A stretch of DNA of 64,000 nucleotides from a virus. Positions 57,833 to 64,000 of the stretch are shown here, in pieces (the stretch's first letter is position 1; each line of letters starts with the position of its first letter). Location of the stretch: positions 250,001 to 314,000 of the IMG/VR virus record IMGVR_UViG_3300025162_000016; one strand, written 5' to 3'. The notes under the pieces were generated by a model. The model did not search any database, had not been told where the DNA came from, and worked only from the letters and a program-made list of their open reading frames with translations. The position numbers and the translations under genes were made by a program.

Positions 57833-58642
57833 ATGAATAAAACAAAATTAAGTTTCACTCACGGCAATGCAAAGTTATCAAAAGACACTGCAATTCTTTC
57901 CCTTCCGGCAGGATATACATGTCCTTTTGCGAACGAGTGCCGGTCTTGTTCGGATAAAGTTACCGGCAAGATTAAAGATGGTCCACATACGCAATTCCGT
58001 TGTTATGCCACAACGGCAGAGTGTTTATTTCCTAACATACGGAGAAGTCGGTGGAATAATTTTGAGCTTATTAAAAACGCTAAAACAACAATCGGTATGG
58101 CAAATTTGATTGAACAATCTTTGGAAGGGAAGAAAAAAATCAAATTGGTTAGATTTCATCAAAGCGGCGATTTCTTTTCGCAAGCATATTTCGATGCTTG
58201 GCTTATGGTTGCTCAAAATCATTCTAATCTAATTTTCTATGGTTATACTAAGGCATTGCCTTATTGGGTAAAGCGATTAGAGGCAATTCCTGCTAATTTT
58301 AGGATTGTAGCCTCAAGGGGTGGGACGCATGACAATTTGATTGAAATGTTTGGGTTGCGGTCGGTGCGGGTTGTGTTATCTGAGCGAGAGGCACGCCGGA
58401 AATGGAAGCTTCAAATTGACCATGATGATTCGCATGTCTGGAATTATGACAAGGACTTTGCCATTGTCATACATGGCATCCAACCGGCGGGAACAAAGGC
58501 TAGTAAAGCATGGCAGAAAATTAAAACGCATGGCAAAGGTGGATATAAAGCCAAATATTTTGGTGACAAGAAAGTTAAAAAGCAGAATAGTGCAGAAGGC
58601 TGGAAAGTTAAACGAGTTTTTGCCGATAAAATAGCGGCATAA
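57833..58642 (+). CDS. gp88-like phage protein
   Basis: 269 aa, leaderless promoter TTGACT-N16-TACACT 6 nt before the ATG. SLPAGYTCPFANECRSC, VRFHQSGDFFSQAYFDAWL, IFYGYTKALPYWV and RIVASRGGTHD are the blocks of the gene-product-88 family of actinophages and others. Cys-rich N-terminus could hold a metal or Fe-S centre. Function unknown. Confidence 0.65.
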   Translation: MNKTKLSFTHGNAKLSKDTAILSLPAGYTCPFANECRSCSDKVTGKIKDGPHTQFRCYATTAECLFPNIRRSRWNNFELIKNAKTTIGMANLIEQSLEGKKKIKLVRFHQSGDFFSQAYFDAWLMVAQNHSNLIFYGYTKALPYWVKRLEAIPANFRIVASRGGTHDNLIEMFGLRSVRVVLSEREARRKWKLQIDHDDSHVWNYDKDFAIVIHGIQPAGTKASKAWQKIKTHGKGGYKAKYFGDKKVKKQNSAEGWKVKRVFADKIAA

Positions 58643-58651
58643 AAAACACTA

Positions 58652-58687
58652 AATACCGTTGACTTTAATCAAGTTAACGGTATTCTT
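58652..58687 (+). terminator. terminator hairpin
   Basis: AATACCGTT.../AACGGTATT stem with TTGACTT/CAAGTTAA extension, followed by CTTTTATTT. Confidence 0.75.
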
Positions 58688-58693
58688 TTATTT

Positions 58694-58882
58694 ATGAGAA
58701 CAATACTTGGTCCCGGTGCAAAGTGCCGGGGATATGTTAAAGAGACTGCTAATGGTAAGGAATTGCTTTCTTCTGGCGGTACCTTACTGGGATACTATAA
58801 TGAAGATACTGATCAAACACTTGAGCCAGGGGGAAACTTGTATTCCTATGGTGATTGTCTTATCGAATTGCTTGAAGATTAA
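58694..58882 (+). CDS. 62-aa protein, unknown function
   Basis: MRTILGPGAKCRGYVKETAN...; Gly rich, beta-like. No family. Confidence 0.45.
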   Translation: MRTILGPGAKCRGYVKETANGKELLSSGGTLLGYYNEDTDQTLEPGGNLYSYGDCLIELLED

Positions 58883-58892
58883 TGTTAACACT

Positions 58893-59210
58893 ATGAACAT
58901 GAATAATAGAGTTACCCTACAGCGAACAATATTTACTAATTGGAACACCCAAAATCAGACTTACGGATACCGTGCGTATGATGATCAAGGGCAAACGTAC
59001 GGGAATTGTTTTTCTCTTTTGCAAATGAATTTGCCGGATGATCAATTCTTTAGATTGGTTTATTCGCAGTGTGATGAAATGGTGGCGGCAATGGTAGATT
59101 CCTGTTATGAGAATGCGCTTGGAATTGAAATTGATGGGGACGATAAATCGTATGAATGGGTGAAAGAAACACTTGCAAAAGAGACAGAAATCAGTAATAT
59201 GACGGTATAA
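58893..59210 (+). CDS. small acidic protein, unknown function
   Basis: 105 aa from the ATG at 58893; an upstream extension runs through the 58694 gene in another frame. Contains TYGYRAYDDQGQTYGNCF. No family. Confidence 0.55.
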   Translation: MNMNNRVTLQRTIFTNWNTQNQTYGYRAYDDQGQTYGNCFSLLQMNLPDDQFFRLVYSQCDEMVAAMVDSCYENALGIEIDGDDKSYEWVKETLAKETEISNMTV

Positions 59211-59223
59211 GAATAATAAAAAC

Positions 59224-59529
59224 ATGAAAATTACATTGAATCAAGCATATCGGTTATTGGAAGATTGTTCGGCGGTTATTTGGGCGGATTATTTTCTTAC
59301 ATTCCCAGCATTGCAAGATGAGGATAATGAGCCAAAAATGTTTTTGTCCTTAGACTCTACGGATGAACACGGGAAAGTGTTTCTGGTGGAATTCTATCGA
59401 CAAGATAATCAAGAAGTTAAAGCGATTGGGAATTCTTTATTTCTCACGGATACAACGGGTGAAGAAATTCAACTAACATTATTGCATGCAATGAACACGG
59501 AAATTTATTTGGATGGAAAACCGGATTAA
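59224..59529 (+). CDS. small protein, unknown function
   Basis: 101 aa, acidic, beta-rich (HGKVFLVEFYRQDNQEVKAI). Followed by a GTTTCCCG/CGGGGAAC terminator at about 59540-59570. Confidence 0.55.
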   Translation: MKITLNQAYRLLEDCSAVIWADYFLTFPALQDEDNEPKMFLSLDSTDEHGKVFLVEFYRQDNQEVKAIGNSLFLTDTTGEEIQLTLLHAMNTEIYLDGKPD

Positions 59530-59609
59530 TTAAATCTATTAGTTTCCCGTCTATAACAGGGCGGGGAACTAAGTCTTGACAAAACAGAAATGTAGTATAT
59601 TATCCTAAT

Positions 59610-59822
59610 ATGATTATTAACAAAATTACCTATGGGTTTGTAGTTCAACAATGGGATACAGAAAAAAAACAATGGGTTGGACAAGACTTTGTTGCCGGGG
59701 ACGTGGTTGAATTTGAAGATGAAACGGGGGATATGATTGATGATGCGGAAATGGAAGAAATCGAGAGCAAGCCAGCATTATCATTTAAAATGGTTCAACC
59801 AGAAAACGAAGCAAAGGCTTGA
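59610..59822 (+). CDS. 70-aa acidic protein
   Basis: TTGACA-N16-TATTAT ends 6 nt before the ATG. Beta then acidic helix (DDAEMEEIESKPALSF). No family. Confidence 0.55.
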   Translation: MIINKITYGFVVQQWDTEKKQWVGQDFVAGDVVEFEDETGDMIDDAEMEEIESKPALSFKMVQPENEAKA

Positions 59823-59894
59823 CAATTCCAACTAAAGCAGTATAATTTAAGTCGGTGGTTGCATGTTCTGGAATATGTGCTATATATGATAGAC

Positions 59895-59930
59895 AGTGAA
59901 GTGCTGGAACAGACCAGTTACTATATCACT
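59895..59930 (+). repeat. promoter-linked CRISPR-repeat-like element 9
   Basis: Matches the array repeat except the outer G-C pair is A-T at both ends (AGTGA/TCACT). Preceded by TTGCATGTTCTGGAATATG and a TATATAT -10, the same upstream block as elements 7 and 10. Confidence 0.85.
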
Positions 59931-60031
59931 TTATGTTGTTATCTTTTTTAAATTTATCCCTTGTGAATAAATCTAAGGTTAGAGTTAAAATAACTTGCAT
60001 GTTTCGGGGATAAGTGCTATATATGATAGAC

Positions 60032-60067
60032 AGTGAAGTGCTGGAACAGACCAGTCACTAAAACACT
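60032..60067 (+). repeat. promoter-linked CRISPR-repeat-like element 10
   Basis: AGTGA start, TCACTAAAACACT end. Preceded by TTGCATGTTTCGGGGATAAG and TATATATGATAGAC as in element 9. Confidence 0.8.
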
Positions 60068-60092
60068 GGGAATATGTGCTACTGTATGCGAT

Positions 60093-60119
60093 AATGAAGT
60101 GCTGGAACAAACCGACATT
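60093..60119 (+). repeat. degenerate CRISPR-repeat-like element 11
   Basis: AATGAAGTGCTGGAACAAAC then decayed. Preceded by GGAATATGTGCTACTGTATG, so the third unit of a tandem promoter-repeat series. Confidence 0.65.
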
Positions 60120-60162
60120 GAAAATAGTTGACTTTTGATGGTGTATCGGTATAATGAGCAAG

Positions 60163-60804
60163 ATGAAACAAATTGAAGTTGAATTCAAAACTAATGCCAA
60201 TGGCACCGGGATGCAATTTTTCCGGCAAATTAAAAAAGGTTTTACCCCTAAAGGTAAAGCTGTATACATATATGAACGTATTCATGCGATTGGAGATAAA
60301 GAAGGGGAAACATTTGGATTTGAAGTTATTGCGCCTTCGATAAAGAAGGCAGGAACGTATTCGTTACCTGGTGGCAAATCAATTACGTATGCTGAGGATT
60401 TTGAGGAATATCCTGGGGCGTCTAAGTTTGGAATATCAGCCTGGTCGTATCCCGCTTATCAAGCTGGCGGGGCACGATGGAAATTTGAACAGCTTACAAA
60501 AGAACTAATAGAAATTGAAGAAATCGAAGAAACTAATAATATGATTGAAAACGATAATGTAGATACAAATGAAGTGCCGTCTAATGTTACTAAGTCGAGG
60601 GGACGGCCCAAGAATGATCGTCCGTTGCTAAGTATTCCGTCGGGGGAGTTTAGTACAACGGAGCTATGTAAACTAAACAATACTGATTATTCTGTGGCGG
60701 CAGTGTTTTTGAGGGACTGTGAAGCGGCTGGGACGGTAAAGCGAACCCGTACCGAGAGGCGTAATGCTAAGGGGAAGGAAACTCAATTGTTTCAAGTTGT
60801 GTAA
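60163..60804 (+). CDS. putative DNA-binding protein with GRP motif
   Basis: 213 aa from the ATG at 60163; the ATG at 60154 lies inside the TATAAT (60150-60155). KSRGRPKNDRP is an AT-hook-like core; residues after it (FSTTELCKLNNTDYSVAAVF) look like a winged helix. N-terminal 120 residues unrecognised. Confidence 0.55.
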   Translation: MKQIEVEFKTNANGTGMQFFRQIKKGFTPKGKAVYIYERIHAIGDKEGETFGFEVIAPSIKKAGTYSLPGGKSITYAEDFEEYPGASKFGISAWSYPAYQAGGARWKFEQLTKELIEIEEIEETNNMIENDNVDTNEVPSNVTKSRGRPKNDRPLLSIPSGEFSTTELCKLNNTDYSVAAVFLRDCEAAGTVKRTRTERRNAKGKETQLFQVV

Positions 60805-60806
60805 AT

Positions 60807-61130
60807 ATGAAATCGAATAAGCCTATCCCTGAAACATATACGAACCGTGTAGCTCAATTTAACAAGACTGAGCAACGATTGCCTAATGTTCCTGTTAAAG
60901 GCAAGGAGCCGGGTTCTACGCTCACGGATACGACCAAAGAAAACCCTTATATGATTGCTCGTCTTAAAGTTCTTAATGACTATAAAGAGGGTAGGCGTAT
61001 TGAAGTGTTGGCAATGGAAAGAGATAATAGAATTGATCACCGGCATTATGAGGAATTCGTTACCGATGTTCTTAGGGTAGCCGGGGATATTCCTTCTCTG
61101 GCTATCCGAAATCGAATCAAAGGAATCTAA
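60807..61130 (+). CDS. small protein, unknown function
   Basis: 107 aa, basic and helical; 2 bp after the GRP-motif gene so co-transcribed. No family. Confidence 0.5.
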   Translation: MKSNKPIPETYTNRVAQFNKTEQRLPNVPVKGKEPGSTLTDTTKENPYMIARLKVLNDYKEGRRIEVLAMERDNRIDHRHYEEFVTDVLRVAGDIPSLAIRNRIKGI

Positions 61131-61149
61131 TCTAATCTAATCTAATCTA

Positions 61150-61179
61150 CAAATCCCCTGTCAAGTGACGGGGGATTTT
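61150..61179 (+). terminator. rho-independent terminator
   Basis: AAATCCCCTGTC/GACGGGGGATTT stem, 4-nt loop, T-run. Confidence 0.9.
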
Positions 61180-61189
61180 TTATATATTT

Positions 61190-61225
61190 AGTGAATTACT
61201 GGAACAGACCAGTCACTATCAACTC
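61190..61225 (+). repeat. CRISPR-repeat-like element 12
   Basis: AGTGAATTACTGGAACAGAC at the 5' end and CAGTCACTATCAACT at the 3' end; overlaps an AACTCTAA-type palindrome at 61221. Confidence 0.7.
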
Positions 61226-61267
61226 TAAGATTAGAATTAAAACGAATTGCATTTTTTTGAAATTTCT

Positions 61268-61303
61268 AGTGAATTACTGGAACAGACCAGTCACTAAAAC
61301 ACT
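61268..61303 (+). repeat. CRISPR-repeat-like element 13
   Basis: Same variant as element 12 (GTGAATTACTGG) with a TCACTAAAACACT tail like element 10. A CCGGAGAAGG/CCTTCTCCGG hairpin (61305-61343) follows immediately. Confidence 0.75.
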
Positions 61304-61304
61304 A

Positions 61305-61343
61305 CCGGAGAAGGAGTAATAATTTTTTATCACCCTTCTCCGG
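61305..61343. terminator. strong hairpin, possible bidirectional terminator
   Basis: CCGGAGAAGG pairs with CCTTCTCCGG around an AT-rich loop containing a T-run; lies between a plus repeat element and a minus-strand gene. Confidence 0.6.
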
Positions 61344-61352
61344 CATATATGT

Positions 61353-61388
61353 AGTGACGTGCTGGGATATATCAGTCACTAAAACACT
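61353..61388 (+). repeat. CRISPR-repeat-like element 14
   Basis: AGTGACGTGCTGGGATATAT at the 5' end, CAGTCACTAAAACACT at the 3' end. Overlaps the 3' end of the 61372 minus-strand gene. Confidence 0.7.
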
Positions 61389-61644
61389 CAGACTGTACGG
61401 TAAAGGTATCAGCACTTTCCCAACTAAAATGATCTACGATTGCTTTACCGGCAGCATCATCTTGATCAAATGCCAATTTGGGTTCAAAATCCGCTTGTTC
61501 CGCTTTATTCATAGCAAATTTATAATGATACCCATTATCGTAATCATCTTCGGTACAGATTAATTTACAAAAGTAAAAGTCTGGTTCTCCATTACTGTTA
61601 ATCCCGGCTACCATCATCTTTAAGTCAAGCATAAAGTCAAGCAT
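61372..61644 (-). CDS. small acidic protein, unknown function
   Basis: 90 aa; DFMLDLKMMVAGINSNGEPD...; no family. Its stop region overlaps repeat element 14. Confidence 0.5.
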   Translation of the reverse strand: MLDFMLDLKMMVAGINSNGEPDFYFCKLICTEDDYDNGYHYKFAMNKAEQADFEPKLAFDQDDAAGKAIVDHFSWESADTFTVQSECFSD

Positions 61645-61734
61645 ATTTTTGTTTTTAATCGGTTAATTGTTTTTTTACTGTGATATGATTATACGGATTT
61701 ACGGATAGGAGTCAACTAATAAATGTATATATTT

Positions 61735-61778
61735 AGTGACGTGCTGGAACAGACCAGTCTCTATATCTCTATATCACT
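61735..61778 (+). repeat. CRISPR-repeat-like element 15 with 8-nt expansion
   Basis: AGTGACGTGCTGGAACAGAC then CAGTCTCTATATCTCTATATCACT; ends AGTGA/TCACT preserved, with CTATATCT duplicated. Confidence 0.7.
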
Positions 61779-61789
61779 AAATTACTAAA

Positions 61790-61975
61790 TTATTCTTCTT
61801 CTAATTTTTCTAGGCGATATTGGCGCAAAGCTTCATTGGTTTGCATTTCGTCTATAATATCGCATTCTTGGGGTTGAAATAATCCCATTATACCGACATT
61901 TTCGGCATCTATTGATCCGATGATTTCACCGAATTCATTAACTTCTACGTTTTTATTCTTTCTCGGTCTGCCCAT
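61790..61975 (-). CDS. 61-aa protein with AT-hook-like start
   Basis: MGRPRKNKNVEVNEFGEIIG: GRPRK core at the N-terminus and an acidic C-terminus. Candidate ligand for the AT-rich repeats nearby. Confidence 0.5.
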   Translation of the reverse strand: MGRPRKNKNVEVNEFGEIIGSIDAENVGIMGLFQPQECDIIDEMQTNEALRQYRLEKLEEE

Positions 61976-62289
61976 AATTTTGTTTTTGGTTTAATTGTTT
62001 TTCAACTATGATTTCACCAATTTATTGATTTCGGGATGAAAGTCAACAATTTTCTTCAATTATTTTTCAGATTTCACCGATTTCACCGAATCTATTTTTT
62101 CCTATTTCACCGGCGATTTTCATTATACCGATTTTTTCAGAAAGTCAAGCTCCGGTTTTTATTAAATCTAAGGTTAGAATTGATCCCGTGGGGTGACTTC
62201 TAGTATGCCATAATGGCAGGAACCCGCTTTGCCGTGAAATAGTTTTGATATTTCGTTGACTTTTTTTATGGTATCGGTATGATGGCGAC

Positions 62290-62616
62290 ATGATTAAAAA
62301 CAATAAAAACCTTATCACGGTGGCCTTCAATCCAACTTGTTCGGTTGGACAAGATGGTGATTGGGCCGAGGGCAATAGCAAATTGGCGGCGATAGAACAG
62401 GCTTACGAAAACATATCGGGGACTCATGATTCAACCGAATCGCTTGCTAAGCTAAGCTATGAAATTGTTAATCTTTGGGAATTACCGGATGTAAGTTATA
62501 ATGCCTTTTCCCGTTTGCATGCACAATGGCGTCTTGCTCGTCATAATGGATGGACGAGCGATGAGGCCGATAAAATAATGATGGAAGAACTCGTTCGCCG
62601 GGAAGAAGAGGGTTGA
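62290..62616 (+). CDS. small protein, unknown function
   Basis: 108 aa. TTGACT-N16-TATGAT ends 6 nt before the ATG. Helical with Trp and acidic residues. No family. Confidence 0.55.
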   Translation: MIKNNKNLITVAFNPTCSVGQDGDWAEGNSKLAAIEQAYENISGTHDSTESLAKLSYEIVNLWELPDVSYNAFSRLHAQWRLARHNGWTSDEADKIMMEELVRREEEG

Positions 62617-62647
62617 CTTTGTTAAAACAATTCATATACTTTGAAAT

Positions 62648-62917
62648 ATGAAATTATTCACTGATATTGATGTTACGCCACACGGGGCAATTGTGGGTGC
62701 CGGTTCACTTTCGGTTAATCGATCGGAATTGATTACGGACATGCTACCTTGGCAAGAACGGTGTTTACAGGAAACCGCTACTGGCTACGGTGCTAAATTG
62801 ACTACAAGTCTTAAAATTAATTTTAATGGCAAGCTGTTTAGGATTTATAGCACTTGCTATGGCAATGCCGGTTCATGTTGGTTCATTGCAAAGAAACGAA
62901 AAATATTTGTGTATTAA
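62648..62917 (+). CDS. small protein, unknown function
   Basis: 89 aa; TTGACT-N16-TATACT ends 7 nt before the ATG. C-terminus CYGNAGSCWFIAKKRK. The same promoter block recurs before the next gene. Confidence 0.55.
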   Translation: MKLFTDIDVTPHGAIVGAGSLSVNRSELITDMLPWQERCLQETATGYGAKLTTSLKINFNGKLFRIYSTCYGNAGSCWFIAKKRKIFVY

Positions 62918-62954
62918 TGTTGACTTTGTTAAAACAGTTCATATACTTTGAAAT

Positions 62955-63128
62955 ATGAAATTCAACGTTAAGTACCGATCCAGCACTTCTTTTTTAGCAC
63001 CAAAGGTTTACCGTGTTATAGTTGAAGCTGCCGACATGGAAACTTGTAAGACAGCAATAAATTCATGGAGAGTGCGTGAACTTCGACTTGGTAATAAATT
63101 TACAATAATTTCCATCACGGAGACTTGA
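62955..63128 (+). CDS. 57-aa basic protein
   Basis: ATG 62955 to TGA 63126-63128; promoter identical in core to that of the 62648 gene. MKFNVKYRSSTSFLAPKVYR... with YRVIVEAADMETCKTAI resembles the small domain in the 5021 protein. Confidence 0.5.
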   Translation: MKFNVKYRSSTSFLAPKVYRVIVEAADMETCKTAINSWRVRELRLGNKFTIISITET

Positions 63129-63231
63129 CTTTGTTAAAACAATTCAAGCTGATTATCTTTCGGAAGTTAAATATTACCGTTGACATTCATTAAAAATCCG
63201 GTATGATTATAGATAGTTCTAATAAAACAAT

Positions 63232-63483
63232 ATGAAATATAGATTCACAATGCCGACACAAGCACAATGTGATGCGTTATGTATTAAACGAGATGGATTG
63301 TATGGTCGTACTCAAATGTGGTTATTGGGAGCAGCAACGGCAGTATCTTGGGTAACTAAGATCAATTTGATGTTGTCTTTTCCGGGAAATTCATTTATCA
63401 TGGAAACCAGTAGCGAAATCGTGGTAGATGGTATTACCGAACGATTAGAATCTTATGGGTTCATTCGGGAAGAAATGAAATAA
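63232..63483 (+). CDS. 83-aa protein, unknown function
   Basis: Promoter TTGACA-N16-TATGAT at about 63181, with a normal leader. No motif. Confidence 0.5.
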   Translation: MKYRFTMPTQAQCDALCIKRDGLYGRTQMWLLGAATAVSWVTKINLMLSFPGNSFIMETSSEIVVDGITERLESYGFIREEMK

Positions 63484-63736
63484 GAATTTGATTTCACCAA
63501 TTTCCCAGTCGATTTCACCAATCGACTGGGAGACAGTTTTCTCCTTTTTTTCACCGCTCATTCAATATTCCGGTATTTCTCAAAAAAACAAGCAATTTTA
63601 TTAACTCTAACCTTAGAGTTGATCGGCAAGTGTGGGAGAGACTGTGAGACTGTGAGAGTGGGAGAGAAATTGCCGGTGGCTAAAATAGAGTAAAATAAGT
63701 CTTGCAATACCGGGAATAATCCGTAGAATGTTGACA

Positions 63737-64000
63737 ATGAAACGAATAACAATCAATCTTATACGTGCCGATGGCGAAGTCTTTTGGAAGGGTCAAACCG
63801 AATTCGGGAGCGTTGTCTTGTGTAAGTCCCCTATTGACAACATATTTCCTATTGCGTTGAATCTTAATTCATTGCAAATGGTTATATCTTCAAATGAACA
63901 GCCGGGGTTTTCTTTGATAAAACTATGTCAATCGGGTGGTTATTGGGCCTGGAACCTATCCGGTATGGAACAACAACCGACTCTCTTAAACGGTCGCCTC
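63737..64000 (+). CDS. unknown protein, C-terminus beyond window
   Basis: ATG 63737, open to the window end (88 codons, MKRITINLIRADGEVFWKGQ...). No family recognised. 63484-63736 holds ATTTCACC motifs, a palindrome at 63603 and a purine tract. Confidence 0.5.
   Translation, partial: MKRITINLIRADGEVFWKGQTEFGSVVLCKSPIDNIFPIALNLNSLQMVISSNEQPGFSLIKLCQSGGYWAWNLSGMEQQPTLLNGRL

Overview
The window looks like part of a large tailed-phage (huge/jumbo phage) genome. It is AT-rich and densely packed with small genes in both orientations. It carries its own tRNAs, RNA-repair enzymes, a DNA ligase, nucleotide and NAD metabolism, a DnaJ and a Pth2, but no ribosomal or housekeeping operons. The host cannot be named. 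A PEP-CTERM protein and a Tat-signal protein suggest a Gram-negative, exosortase-bearing host. Canonical TTGAC(A/T)-N16/17-TAnnnT promoters are everywhere, and in many genes the -10 ends only 6-10 nt before the ATG with no Shine-Dalgarno sequence, so leaderless translation seems to be common.

Layout. 1-3.5 kb (minus): RNA-repair cluster (P-loop kinase end, two RNA ligases, cyclic-phosphate receiver-like protein). 3.6-11 kb (plus): glycosyltransferase, DHFR, methyltransferase-like protein, DNA ligase, DnaQ-like exonuclease, phosphoesterase, nuclease. 11-23 kb: an NAD/ADP-ribose block with macro domain, WGR-PARP, ADP-ribosylglycohydrolase, nicotinamidase, nicotinate phosphoribosyltransferase, NAD synthetase and a SLOG-like protein, plus dCMP deaminase, DnaJ, Pth2 and Nudix. 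23-31 kb: small genes, two TnpB elements, a DUF4326 protein and a PEP-CTERM protein. 31-36 kb: very small genes, many behind near-identical promoters. 36-38.2 kb: five tRNAs, a structured RNA and an HNH-carrying IS-like insertion. 38-45.8 kb: small genes, ThyX, and an ADP-ribosyltransferase-like protein and an HExxH protein that share a T4-like capsid-targeting N-terminus. 45.8-47.1 kb: a third TnpB element.

47.3-54 kb is the centrepiece. It holds a 14-repeat CRISPR array with a recognisable leader and promoter, a 758-aa Cas3-like HD-helicase, and a divergently transcribed 1003-aa Cas12-like RuvC effector. No cas1, cas2, cas4, cas6 or Cascade genes are present. A type V-like effector paired with a Cas3-like protein is not an arrangement I know as a described subtype. 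Solitary copies of the same repeat are scattered over 29.8-32.9 kb and 53.9-61.8 kb, all in one orientation, several directly downstream of promoters. One has a duplicated array leader. Some have compensatory changes that keep the terminal inverted repeat. These could be crRNA-like regulators, RNA decoys or binding sites.

54-64 kb is a regulatory-rich accessory region. It contains a 48-bp tandem repeat array and many AACTCTAA-GG-TTAGAGTT palindromes in a 1.3-kb gene-free stretch (candidate replication origin or control region), then a DUF932 protein, a gp88-like protein, GRP-motif DNA-binding candidates and many unrecognised small genes.
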